Assembly: GCA_023402355.1 (NCBI GenBank)
Contig: JAEXCG010000102.1
Coordinates: 1 to 21,468, forward strand
Length of the DNA: 21,468 nt
Reading direction: 5' to 3'
Source: Bacillota bacterium
GTDB lineage: Bacteria > Bacillota > Clostridia > Christensenellales > Aristaeellaceae
The translations under genes and the position numbers were made by a program. The notes under the pieces are model-generated. The model searched no databases, was not told the origin of the DNA, and saw nothing but the letters and a program-made list of their open reading frames with translations. How positions within the stretch are numbered: the first letter of the stretch is position 1; every line of letters begins with the position of its first letter. This document shows, piece after piece, positions 12,546 to 20,653 of this stretch.

Positions 12546-13832
12546 TTATCCCCACAAATCGCATCCGCATTCCGTCAGCAGCCGCTGCACGGCGGCGGGG
12601 TCCACCTGCGCTATGTCAACACCCGCGTCCAGCGACGCCTTTGCCGTCATCGCCGCCGCCTGCCCCACGGCCATGGCGATGCACATCACGCGGTACGAGG
12701 CGTGCGCGCGGTGCGTTCCGCTGATGCTGCGCCCGCACAGCACGAGGTGGCCTACGCCCAGCGGCTGCAGGCAGCGCAGGGGGATGTCGTAGTCCTGCGC
12801 CTGATAGGGGATTCCCTCCCGCTCCGCCTGTCCGCCGCCCGTCGGGTTGTGGATGTCGATCGGGAAGTTCGCCCGGTGTACGACGACGTCCGGGAAGCGG
12901 CTGCCCGCGAGCACGTCCCGCGCCTCCAGCACGTAGCGGCCCTTTATCCTGCGGCTTTCGCGCACGCCCAGGGTCGAGGCGGAGACGCGGGTGCGCGCCT
13001 GTTCAAAGCCCGGCACGTGGGCGCGCAGGAAGGCGTTCACCTGCTCGATCTGCTCCCGCAGCGCGCCTTCCGCGCGCGTCAGGTCGCCGTTTTCGAGCGT
13101 ACGCACGCCGCCGAGCTGCGTCGCGTTGACGAGATACTCCCCGCGCCTTCGGCACGGGTACAGCCGCACGATCGTCACGTGCGGCGGCAATTCGCCGTTT
13201 CCAGCCGCCCGCGCGCACAAAGAGAGATAGCTTTCTCCCCCCGGCAGCAGGGTGTCGTCCTCCTCGTGGCGGCAGGCGAGCGTGCAGGCGGGGTCCACCC
13301 CCTCGATGTGGTACATCAGGCTCACCGGCTGCACCAGGCCGTCCTCCTCCCGCCCGATCATGACCTCGCCCCCGGCGCGCGCCGCGACGTAGCCGTCGCC
13401 CGTGGCGTCGATGACGCGCCGTGCGCGGACCGCAGCGGGCCCTTCCTGCGTGAGGGCGATCACGCCCTCGACCGAGCCCTCCCGGCAGATCGCGTCTACG
13501 ATGGGCGTCTGCAGGTAAAGCCTGACGCCCGCCGCCGTCACCAGATGCAGCAGCCTCTCCTTTGCCGCTTCCGGGTCCACCGCCGTTCCGCTGTCGGGCG
13601 CTTCCAGCAGGCGCATGACCTCCTGCCAGATGCCGCCCGGCGTGGCGCTGCCCATCAGCGTCGTCACGTTGGCCATCGTCAGGCAACCGCCCACCGAGCC
13701 GTAGCGCTCCAGCAGCACGGTATCGAGTCCCTGGCGCGCGGTGCTGACCGCCGCGGCGATGCCCGACGGCCCCGCGCCGCACACGAGCACGTCGCAGCGC
13801 GTCAGCTCCGGAATTTCTACGTCGTAATGCAT
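12546..13832 (-). CDS. FAD-dependent oxidoreductase (PF12831 type)
   Basis: This 428-residue protein begins with an FAD-binding Rossmann fold: Cys-Asp-Val-Leu-Val-Cys-Gly-Ala-Gly-Pro-Ser-Gly at 13-24 and the ribose-binding Glu42, then Gly-Ser-Val-Gly-Gly-Cys-Leu. An Asp-Ala-Thr-Gly-Asp-Gly motif lies mid-protein (about 145-150), and a C-terminal Cys-Gly-Arg-Ser-Ile-Ser-Gly-Thr-His-x-Ala block completes the flavin site. It matches the FAD-dependent oxidoreductase family often found in glycan-use loci; no substrate is established for most members. ATG 13832 follows GGGGAGGAA; the open frame upstream to 14231 lies inside the binding-protein gene in another frame and is not used. It is the last gene of the transporter operon, suggesting it oxidises the imported sugar or a derivative. 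Confidence 0.85.
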   Translation of the reverse strand: MHYDVEIPELTRCDVLVCGAGPSGIAAAVSTARQGLDTVLLERYGSVGGCLTMANVTTLMGSATPGGIWQEVMRLLEAPDSGTAVDPEAAKERLLHLVTAAGVRLYLQTPIVDAICREGSVEGVIALTQEGPAAVRARRVIDATGDGYVAARAGGEVMIGREEDGLVQPVSLMYHIEGVDPACTLACRHEEDDTLLPGGESYLSLCARAAGNGELPPHVTIVRLYPCRRRGEYLVNATQLGGVRTLENGDLTRAEGALREQIEQVNAFLRAHVPGFEQARTRVSASTLGVRESRRIKGRYVLEARDVLAGSRFPDVVVHRANFPIDIHNPTGGGQAEREGIPYQAQDYDIPLRCLQPLGVGHLVLCGRSISGTHRAHASYRVMCIAMAVGQAAAMTAKASLDAGVDIAQVDPAAVQRLLTECGCDLWG

Positions 13833-13859
13833 GGCTCGATTCCTCCCCGTATCCAAAGC

Positions 13860-13885
13860 GGGCGCGGCGTGTCCGCGCCGCGCCC
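13860..13885 (-). other. GC hairpin between binding-protein and oxidoreductase genes
   Basis: GGGCGCGGC (13860-13868) pairs with GCCGCGCCC (13877-13885). On the minus strand it is followed by GCTTTGG, too poor in U for a full terminator. It probably stabilises the binding-protein mRNA or lets only part of the transcription continue into the oxidoreductase gene. Confidence 0.55.
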
Positions 13886-13891
13886 CTCGTC

Positions 13892-15355
13892 TTATTCGGC
13901 CTTGCTTTCGGCATACCAGGCGTCGACCGCGTCGATCATCTCCTGGCCGCCGTCCTTTTTCCACTGGCTGAGGAAGCCGTCGTAATTGTCGAGGCTCTCC
14001 ACACCGACGACCGCCTTGATTTCGTAGTCGTCCAGCGCCTTCTTGAGCGCCTGCTGATACTTGGCGACCGGGTCGAGCGTGGGCATCTTCGCCGTGGGAT
14101 CGATGGCCGCGTAACGGTCGTACTCCGCGTTGATCGCGTCGAACGCCTTGCCCAGCTCCGCGTTGCGGCGGGTGCGCGCCAGCCACATGTCCGCGTACTT
14201 CACCTCGTCGATGCCGTTGAGATACCACCACGCGTTGTTGCGCAGCTCTGAAAAGATCGGCATGATCGGCTCGTAGTGGTTGCCGTCCGTCACCGTGAAC
14301 GTTTCGCCCTCCGTGCCCAGGGTGATGTAGACGAACGTCTCCGGGTCGAGCTTCGCGTTCATGAACTTCACCGCGTCCAGCGGGTGCTCCGCGGACTTGG
14401 GGATCGCCGTCACCTTGTTCAGGTAGCGGTTGGCGCGAATCTTCGCCTCGCCGTTTTTATCCTTCAGGGGCAGCACGTAGGTCACCTTCGCCTCGGGCAC
14501 GTTGGCGTACAGCGCCGGCACCTGAATGGACGCGTCATTCCAGTTGGACGGGATGGAGAATACCTTTCCCGAGGCAAACTTCTCGTTCATGTTGACGCTC
14601 TTGTTGATCGCCAGGTCCGGATCGATCAGTCCTTCCTCGTACAGCCCGCGCATGAAGGACAGGTATTCCCGGTACTCCGGCAGGTCCACGCGGTTCACGA
14701 GCTTTCCGTCCCGCTCATTCCAGTTGAAGTAGAAGCCGAAGCCCGAGATCAGCGTCTCACTGTAGACGTTCGTGTGCGCCGAATAGGGGATCATGTCCGG
14801 CTTCTTCTCCTTGACCGCGCGCAGCACGTCGCGGAATTCCTCCGGGGTCGTGGGCAGGGCGAGCCCCAACTCGTCGAGCACGTCCTGGCGCATGAGGATC
14901 GTGTTCTCGATGTTCGGCCGCTCGTTCATCATCGGGATGCCGTAGGTCTTCCCCTCGAAGCGGCCCAGCTCCCAGGTTTCCTCGCCGATAGAGGCGAGCA
15001 GGTTCGCGCCGTCCGTGGCGAGCATGTCGTCCAGAGGGAGCAGCGCGTTCTGCTTGGCGAGCATGCGGAACATGTCCGGCGAGATCATCAGGATGTCGTA
15101 AGGCGTTCCGGAGGCGATCTCCATGTTCAGCTTCTGCTCCGGGTTGTCCTGGGGCAGCATCGCGTATTCGCACCTGTAGCCCGTGCGCTCCTCGATCGCC
15201 GCCTGCGTCGGGTCGTCGTTGGGGTCCATGTTCGCCACGAACCCGCCCAGTACCTTGAGCACCGGCTTGTCCTCCGCCAGCGCCGCTTCCGCGCAAGCCA
15301 GCGTCAAGAACAGCGAAAGCGCGAGCGCCAGGGCCGTGATCCTCTGTTTCCTCAT
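13892..15355 (-). CDS. Carbohydrate ABC transporter substrate-binding protein (LplA/YtcQ-like)
   Basis: The 487-residue product has a signal peptide: Arg-Lys start, hydrophobic core at about 6-20, and Ala-Leu-Ala near 22-25 as a likely cleavage. A Leu-Ala-Cys also occurs in the core, but it is not a good lipobox. The mature part is a periplasmic-binding-protein fold of the large type paired with LplB/YtcP permeases. It would bind an oligosaccharide outside the cell, but the ligand cannot be told. ATG 15355 is chosen over an upstream start at 15388 because AGGAGGGA stands 8 bases before it. It follows the second permease by 46 bases and is followed by a stabilising hairpin. Confidence 0.88.
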   Translation of the reverse strand: MRKQRITALALALSLFLTLACAEAALAEDKPVLKVLGGFVANMDPNDDPTQAAIEERTGYRCEYAMLPQDNPEQKLNMEIASGTPYDILMISPDMFRMLAKQNALLPLDDMLATDGANLLASIGEETWELGRFEGKTYGIPMMNERPNIENTILMRQDVLDELGLALPTTPEEFRDVLRAVKEKKPDMIPYSAHTNVYSETLISGFGFYFNWNERDGKLVNRVDLPEYREYLSFMRGLYEEGLIDPDLAINKSVNMNEKFASGKVFSIPSNWNDASIQVPALYANVPEAKVTYVLPLKDKNGEAKIRANRYLNKVTAIPKSAEHPLDAVKFMNAKLDPETFVYITLGTEGETFTVTDGNHYEPIMPIFSELRNNAWWYLNGIDEVKYADMWLARTRRNAELGKAFDAINAEYDRYAAIDPTAKMPTLDPVAKYQQALKKALDDYEIKAVVGVESLDNYDGFLSQWKKDGGQEMIDAVDAWYAESKAE

Positions 15356-15401
15356 TGTGTCATCCCTCCTGCGATTTTTTATTTTCATTCAGGCGCTACC
15401 C

Positions 15402-16286
15402 TCAGCCCTTGACAGAGCCGATCGTCAGTCCATGAACGAAATACTTTTGGGCGAACGGGTAGAGCAGCACGATGGGCAGCGTGCCCAGCACGATGGACGC
15501 GGCCTGAACGCCGCCCGAGGAGATGCTCATCGCCGCCTCCGGGTCCATCTCCGAGGTGTTGGCCGCCGCGCCGATCATCTCGTACAGGTAGAGCTGAAGC
15601 GGTTTGACGTCCTGCTTGTTCACGAAGAGCATCGCATGGTAAAACCCGTTCCAGTAATTGACCGCGTAAAAGAGCGCGATGGTCGCCAGCGACGGCAGCG
15701 AGAGCGGCAGCACGATGCAAAGCAGGATGCGCATCTGCCCGGCGCCGTCGATCTTGGCCGACTCCTCGATCGCCGCGGGAATCCCCTCGAAGAACGTCTT
15801 CATGACGAAGAGGTTGAACTGCGTCACCAGAAAGGGAAGGATCATCGCCCAAAGCGTGTTGAGCAGGTGAAGCGACTGCATCAGGATGTAGATCGGGATG
15901 GTCCCGCCGTAGAACAGCATGCTGAAGACGTACAGCAGCAGGATCAGCCGCCGCCCCCGGAAGTCCGGCTTGGAGAGCGGATAGGCGGCCAGCACGGTCA
16001 CGGCCATCGAGGCGAGGGTGCCCAGCACGGTGATGAATACGCTGTTGCGAAACGCCTGCCAGAACACGCCGTTGCGCACGACGTAGCCGTACACGTCCAG
16101 CTGAAAGCCGACCGGCCAGAAGCCCACCTTCCCCGCCACGACCGCGAAGTTTCCGGAAAAGGACTTGGCGATCAGGTGCAGGTAGGGCAGCAGGCAGACG
16201 AGCGCGACGGCGAGAAAGAAGAGGCCGTTGACCGCCTGAAAGATGTGGCGCCCGCCCCGGCGCCGCGGCGCGTTGACCTTGAGCAT
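15402..16286 (-). CDS. Carbohydrate ABC transporter permease (YtcP/LplC-like)
   Basis: This 294-residue permease has about six membrane helices and the EAA loop Glu-Glu-Ser-Ala-Lys-Ile-Asp-Gly-Ala-Gly, typical of CUT1-family sugar importers. Its C-terminus ends in Lys-Tyr-Phe-Val-His-Gly-Leu-Thr-Ile-Gly-Ser-Val-Lys-Gly, the hallmark of the YtcP/LplC subgroup. ATG 16286 overlaps the stop of the partner permease (TGATG) and has AAAGGAG 9 bases upstream; GTG 16292 is possible but too close to the ribosome site. The operon has no ATPase gene, as is usual for this subgroup, which shares an MsmX-type ATPase encoded elsewhere. Confidence 0.92.
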   Translation of the reverse strand: MLKVNAPRRRGGRHIFQAVNGLFFLAVALVCLLPYLHLIAKSFSGNFAVVAGKVGFWPVGFQLDVYGYVVRNGVFWQAFRNSVFITVLGTLASMAVTVLAAYPLSKPDFRGRRLILLLYVFSMLFYGGTIPIYILMQSLHLLNTLWAMILPFLVTQFNLFVMKTFFEGIPAAIEESAKIDGAGQMRILLCIVLPLSLPSLATIALFYAVNYWNGFYHAMLFVNKQDVKPLQLYLYEMIGAAANTSEMDPEAAMSISSGGVQAASIVLGTLPIVLLYPFAQKYFVHGLTIGSVKG

Positions 16287-17221
16287 CACCACAGACTCCT
16301 TTCAAAGAACCGGCGGCTGACCGCGTTGGCCGCGACGACCAGCGCAAAGCCGACGACCGACTCGAACATGCCCATCGCCGTGCCGGTGGAAAAGTCCATC
16401 TGGCCCAAGCCGATGCGGTAAACGTAGGTCTGGATGATGTCCGCCACGCTGTAGACGGCGGGGTTGTACATGACCAGGATCTGCTCGTAGCCCGCAGACA
16501 GGATGTTGCCCACGCGGAGCAGCAGCATCATCGCCACCACCGGCACGAGCCCGGGCCAGGTGACGTGGCGCATCCGCTGCCAGCGGTTTGCGCCGTCCAT
16601 GACCGCCGCCTCGTAGAGCGCGGGGTCGATGGAGGTCAGCGCCGCGAGGTAGACGATGGTGCCCCAGCCCGTCTCCTTCCACCCCTCGGTGGCCACGAGC
16701 ACGGAGCGGAAGACGTGCGGATCGCTGAAGAACAGGATGGGCGAGAGCCCCAGTGCCCTCAGCGCCTGATTCACCATGCCGTCCGAGGCCAGCAGCGTAA
16801 AGAAGATGCCGTAGATGATGATCCACGAGAGAAAGTGCGGCAGGTAGATGATCGTCTGCACCGTCCGCTTGTACAGGCTCCCGCGCATCTCGTTCATCAG
16901 GACGGCGAGCAGGATGGGCAGGGGAAAGAGCAGCACGATCTTGTAGACGCTGATGAGCAGCGTGTTCGTGAGCAGTTGGCCGAATTGCGGGCTGGAAAAG
17001 ATGCGTTCAAAGTGCGCAAGCCCCACCCACTCGCTCTTCACCAGCGAGTCGAGCAGACCGTTCCCCGCGAACATGTCGTAGTCCTTGAAGGCCAGCGTCA
17101 GGCCGTAGAGCGGGGTAAACTTGTAAACGAACAGGAACAGCAGCCCCGGCAGCGACATGGCGTACAGGCACCAGTTTTCCTTGAGGTACGCGCCCCAGCC
17201 CTGTCTTCTGAGATTCCGCAT
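16286..17221 (-). CDS. Carbohydrate ABC transporter permease (LplB-like)
   Basis: The 311-residue protein has about six helices; the N-terminal Leu-Pro-Gly-Leu-Leu-Phe-Leu-Phe-Val-Tyr-Lys-Phe-x-Pro-Leu-Tyr-Gly segment is diagnostic of LplB-type permeases. Its EAA loop reads Glu-Ala-Ala-Val-Met-Asp-Gly-Ala-Asn. It pairs with the downstream permease. ATG 17221 follows GGGGAGGG by 6 bases. The 129-base gap to the kinase gene upstream holds only a weak candidate promoter (TAAGAT at 17281-17276), so the operon may be driven from here under the adjacent two-component regulator. Confidence 0.92.
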   Translation of the reverse strand: MRNLRRQGWGAYLKENWCLYAMSLPGLLFLFVYKFTPLYGLTLAFKDYDMFAGNGLLDSLVKSEWVGLAHFERIFSSPQFGQLLTNTLLISVYKIVLLFPLPILLAVLMNEMRGSLYKRTVQTIIYLPHFLSWIIIYGIFFTLLASDGMVNQALRALGLSPILFFSDPHVFRSVLVATEGWKETGWGTIVYLAALTSIDPALYEAAVMDGANRWQRMRHVTWPGLVPVVAMMLLLRVGNILSAGYEQILVMYNPAVYSVADIIQTYVYRIGLGQMDFSTGTAMGMFESVVGFALVVAANAVSRRFFERSLW

Positions 17222-17299
17222 GCCGTTCCCTCCCCGCGGGCGGCTCCGTCTGCGGCGCGCCCTCACTGTGCGCTCATCTTATCACAGGGCAGCGCCGGC

Positions 17300-17338
17300 A
17301 AAACAGAGGACGATCCTTCGATTTCTTGGACTATCCTC
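17300..17338 (-). terminator. Imperfect hairpin after the kinase gene, possible terminator
   Basis: GAGGACGATCC (17306-17316) and GGACTATCCTC (17328-17338) pair at 8 of 11 positions around an 11-base loop. The minus strand continues TGTTTTG. It lies 13 bases after the kinase stop and may end the two-component transcript partially. Confidence 0.4.
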
Positions 17339-17350
17339 TCGTCTTTTCGC

Positions 17351-19039
17351 TCAGGCCCGCGTCGGCAGGGTCATGCACACGCGAACCCCGCCGTTTCGTC
17401 CCTCCTGAACGGTGAACTCGAAGTGGCCGTCCGTGAAGAAGTCCAGGCGGTCCCGGATGTTCCTGAGCCCGTATCCCCCCTCGTCCGTCCGCTTGTCCGT
17501 CCCGTTGTCCTTGAGCCCGGGCCCGTTGTCCATCACGCACAGGCAAAGCTCCTCCTCGCGCAGCGCCGCCTCGATGGTGATCTGTCCGCCCGTCTCCTCC
17601 TCTCGCCTGCGGATGCCGTGGAGCACGGCGTTTTCCACGATGGGCTGAAGCGTCAGTTTGGGCAGCGTGCAGGCGAGCGCCGCCTCTTCCACGCGCCAGT
17701 CCACGCAAAAGCCGCCGTCAAAGCGAACGAGCTGAATCTCCAGGTACGCGCGCACGATCTCGATCTCCGTGCGCAGGGGGACGATGTCCTTTCCGCCGCT
17801 GAGGCTCAAGCGGAAGTAGCGCGCAAGCGCGTCGAGCACGTCCGCGATGTCCTGCGCGCCGTGGCGCAGCGCCATCCAGTGAATCGTGTCCAGGGTATTG
17901 TAGAGAAAGTGCGGGTTGATCTGCGCCTGCAGCGCGCGAAAGACCGCCTCCCGCTCGCGCAGCCGCACCTGATAGCTCTCCTCCGTCGTGCGGCGCATCG
18001 TCTCCAGCAGCTCGCCCAGCCCCTGCTCCAGAAAATAGATGTCCCGCCGCCCGCTGTCGGCCTGGAACCTGCGGACGCCCTCGCGGGCGAGCGTGCGGTT
18101 GAGCGCGCGGATGTGCTCGTTTACCCCGTGGGTGTAGAACACGAACACCAGACAGGAGGCGCCGATGCACGCGACCAGCAGCACGGCCACCCAGAGCAGC
18201 ACGTTCGCGTTGCGCAGCAGCGTATGGTTGGCGATCAGCGTCTCCTCCGGCACCGTCATCAGGACGCGCCAGCCCGCGGGTAGCAGCGCCTCCTGAATGG
18301 AGACGATCCCCGCCTCATGAAAGCGTTCCACCGCCTGCGTCTGAGAGAACGCGCGCCTTAGCAGCGCCCCATCCGGCGCAAGGCCGTCCCGGCTCAGCGC
18401 GCAGTTGCCCCGCTCGTCGAGCAGGAATAGCTGAACGCCCTCGGAGAGGTGAAACTCCGCCAGCACCTCCGTCAGCACCCTGGCGGGCATGCCGGCGATC
18501 AGGTACCCGCTGACCGCGTCGTAGTCGTGGGGGCTTCGCATCGCCCGCGCAAAGGCCAGGGTTTCCCCCTGCGCCATCCACAGCGTACGCGTCTCCCCCG
18601 CCAGCAGCCTTGCGCACGCATCCGTCCCCTCGAAATCGGAAAGGGGAAAAAAGTTGATCTTTTCGCGCGAGAGGATGCGCCCGTCGGGCAGGTACATGCG
18701 CACCTGCGTGATGTCCTCGCGCAGCAGCATCGGTTCAAACAGGGTGCGCAGGTTTTCCAGATCGCTCATCGCGGTCTCCATGTCGTCCTGCGCAGGCGTC
18801 CTGGCGAGCATGGTCTGCGTGCGCTCGTCCAGCATCAAAAGCAGGGAAGCGTCCTCCACCGCCTGCATGCGGTCGTTCAGGTTGAGCACCGACTGGTGCA
18901 GCGCCTGGCGCAGCGTCTCGATGACCTCGTCCTCCGCCTGCCTGCTCATCGCCTCGTTCAGCTTCAGGCTCCCGGCGACGCCGCAAAGGAGCACGAGCGA
19001 GAAGGCCGCGACCAGCGCGGCCAGCGTCCGTCTTTTCAT
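17351..19039 (-). CDS. Sensor histidine kinase, YesM family
   Basis: The 562-residue kinase has a membrane helix at about 5-26, an extracellular sensing domain of about 250 residues, a second helix at about 278-302, and a linker of HAMP-like character. The His_kinase domain follows: phospho-acceptor His377 in Gln-Ile-Asn-Pro-His-Phe-Leu-Tyr-Asn-Thr-Leu (373-383), N-box Pro-Ile-Val-Glu-Asn-Ala at 466-471, and ATP-lid motifs Asp-Asn-Gly-Pro-Gly (504-508) and Gly-Gly-Tyr-Gly-Leu-Arg-Asn (521-527). YesM-type kinases usually sense extracellular sugars or their binding proteins. The ATG overlaps the regulator's stop (ATGA). It lies next to the sugar importer, its likely target. Confidence 0.93.
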   Translation of the reverse strand: MKRRTLAALVAAFSLVLLCGVAGSLKLNEAMSRQAEDEVIETLRQALHQSVLNLNDRMQAVEDASLLLMLDERTQTMLARTPAQDDMETAMSDLENLRTLFEPMLLREDITQVRMYLPDGRILSREKINFFPLSDFEGTDACARLLAGETRTLWMAQGETLAFARAMRSPHDYDAVSGYLIAGMPARVLTEVLAEFHLSEGVQLFLLDERGNCALSRDGLAPDGALLRRAFSQTQAVERFHEAGIVSIQEALLPAGWRVLMTVPEETLIANHTLLRNANVLLWVAVLLVACIGASCLVFVFYTHGVNEHIRALNRTLAREGVRRFQADSGRRDIYFLEQGLGELLETMRRTTEESYQVRLREREAVFRALQAQINPHFLYNTLDTIHWMALRHGAQDIADVLDALARYFRLSLSGGKDIVPLRTEIEIVRAYLEIQLVRFDGGFCVDWRVEEAALACTLPKLTLQPIVENAVLHGIRRREEETGGQITIEAALREEELCLCVMDNGPGLKDNGTDKRTDEGGYGLRNIRDRLDFFTDGHFEFTVQEGRNGGVRVCMTLPTRA

Positions 19040-20580
19040 CTGATCGCTCGCCTCCGATATTCCGCCGGCGTCATGCCGAACGTCCTTTTGAACATGCGGG
19101 TGAAATAGGCCGCATCCGTGTAGCCCGCCGCCTCCGCCGCCTGATAGACCGTGAGCTCGCCGCGCTCCAGCAGCAGGCGGGCGTGCTCCATCCGAATGCG
19201 CGTCAGGCAGTCGAGGATGGTTTCTCCCGTCTCCTGCTTGAAGCGCACGCTCAGGTAATTGGCCGACAGGTGCACCTCGCGCGCCACGTCTTCAATGGTG
19301 AGGCGCTGCGCATAGCGCCTCTGCAATATCTTTTGCACCGCGGCAGACACGCCCTCCTCCTGCGCCGCGCCCGGCTCCCTTTGCGTGCGTACGCAGCGCG
19401 CCGCAAAGGCGAGCACCGCGCCGAAAAGCGCCTGCTGCGTATCCAGCTCCGGGATGCGCGCGCACAGCGCCACGCCCTCGCGGGAGAGGTCCGCATTCAG
19501 GAAGCGCTCGCACAGCTCCTGCGTCAGCAGGATGCACGCGCCGCGCACCTGATCGATGGTGCGCCCGTGCCCCGCCTTTAAGAGCGCGGCCTCCAGCGCC
19601 CCTGCGGGCTCCAGCCCGTCCGCGACGCGCAGCGCCAGCCGCCGGGCGTCAAAGGCGCTCGGGCTCCTCCGGCCGTCCGCTTCTTCCGCCTCGCTCCAGA
19701 CGAAGACGGGCCGGTCGGGCTCAAAGAAGCGCCGGTCCGCCGCGTCGCGCGCGCGGCGGACGCCTACGTACAGCTCGTCCGGCGCGACCGGCGCATCCGC
19801 GACGCCCGCCCAGACGCTTCGGCCCCTCGTCCTCGCCTGGCGCGCAATCTCCTCCGCGCGCCGCGCGGCCTCCGCCCCGTCTGCGTCTGAAAAGAGCGCT
19901 ACGAGCGCGTGCTGCCAACGGGCGCAGATCGCCGTCCTGAACAGCTCCCGCACCATGCGCTTGAGCGCGAGCAGGTTCATTTCGTGCTCCTGCGGGGTGT
20001 CCCCGCGCCCCCTGTCCAGGCAGAGCACCACCGGCAGCAGCGGCCCCTGCGGCAGGGGGATTTGCAAAAACGCCATCTGCTCGCGAAGCTGTTCCTGCTC
20101 GTACTGCCCGTCGAACCAGTCGATGAAAAACTTCTCCCGAAGGAGCGGCATGCTCTTTTCGAGCTGCTCGCACATCCTGCGCCGCTCGTCCCGCTCGCGC
20201 GCCCGCTCCCCCAGCTTTCCGGTGACCCGCTGGATCGTGCGCCCCAGCTCGCCCAGGTTGACGGGCTTGTAGACGTAGTCCACCGCCTCCATGCGCAGCG
20301 CCTGCTGGAGATAGTCCGCGTCGCTGTAGCCGCTGATGAAGACTACCTGCGTGTCCGGCAGGCTCCTCTTGACGCGCCGGGACAGCTCGATGCCGTCCAT
20401 GCGCTTCATGCGCACGTCCGTGAGCAGGATATCCGGCTTCTCCTCCAGAATGGGCCCCAGCGCCGTCTCCCCGTCGTCCGCCTCGCCGCAGACCTCGCAC
20501 CCGAGCTTTGCCCAGGGCATGAAGTCCCGCAGGCCCGTGCGCGCCTGTTTTTCGTCGTCCACGATAAATACACGATACAT
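19036..20580 (-). CDS. AraC-type response regulator, YesN family
   Basis: This 514-residue regulator has an N-terminal receiver domain (1-120) with the acidic pocket Asp8-Asp9, phospho-acceptor Asp55 and Lys105. A long middle region (about 120-400) of unclear function follows, and a C-terminal AraC double helix-turn-helix (about 410-514) ends in Phe-Gly-Met-Thr-Pro-Ala-Glu-Tyr-Arg. ATG 20580, 6 bases after GGAGGG, is chosen over a start at 20610 that would add residues unlike the receiver family. It forms an operon with the kinase and likely activates the importer operon downstream. A terminator for the preceding gene lies directly upstream. Confidence 0.92.
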   Translation of the reverse strand: MYRVFIVDDEKQARTGLRDFMPWAKLGCEVCGEADDGETALGPILEEKPDILLTDVRMKRMDGIELSRRVKRSLPDTQVVFISGYSDADYLQQALRMEAVDYVYKPVNLGELGRTIQRVTGKLGERARERDERRRMCEQLEKSMPLLREKFFIDWFDGQYEQEQLREQMAFLQIPLPQGPLLPVVLCLDRGRGDTPQEHEMNLLALKRMVRELFRTAICARWQHALVALFSDADGAEAARRAEEIARQARTRGRSVWAGVADAPVAPDELYVGVRRARDAADRRFFEPDRPVFVWSEAEEADGRRSPSAFDARRLALRVADGLEPAGALEAALLKAGHGRTIDQVRGACILLTQELCERFLNADLSREGVALCARIPELDTQQALFGAVLAFAARCVRTQREPGAAQEEGVSAAVQKILQRRYAQRLTIEDVAREVHLSANYLSVRFKQETGETILDCLTRIRMEHARLLLERGELTVYQAAEAAGYTDAAYFTRMFKRTFGMTPAEYRRRAIR

Positions 20581-20608
20581 CCTCGTCCCTCCACCCGTTC
20601 CCACCGAC

Positions 20609-20638
20609 AAAAAAACGAGGCATCCGCGCGCCCCGTTT
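20609..20638 (-). terminator. Strong rho-independent terminator of the glycosidase-like gene
   Basis: On the minus strand AAACGGGGC (20638-20630) pairs with GCCTCGTTT (20621-20613), one G-U pair, 8-base loop, and a run of seven T ends at 20609. It separates the glycosidase-like gene from the two-component operon. Confidence 0.85.
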
Positions 20639-20653
20639 CATGGTTTTGATTCC

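Noticed and set aside
12498..13985. 495-codon open frame on the plus strand
   Set aside because: It is antisense to the oxidoreductase gene, which has clear FAD motifs and a ribosome site.
13833..14231. N-terminal extension of the FAD oxidoreductase
   Set aside because: It overlaps the binding-protein gene in another frame. The FAD motif starts right after ATG 13832, which has a good ribosome site.
16565..18283. 572-codon open frame on the plus strand
   Set aside because: It runs antisense across a permease gene and the kinase gene and the gap between them; composition is Arg/His/Gln-rich and no domain is seen.
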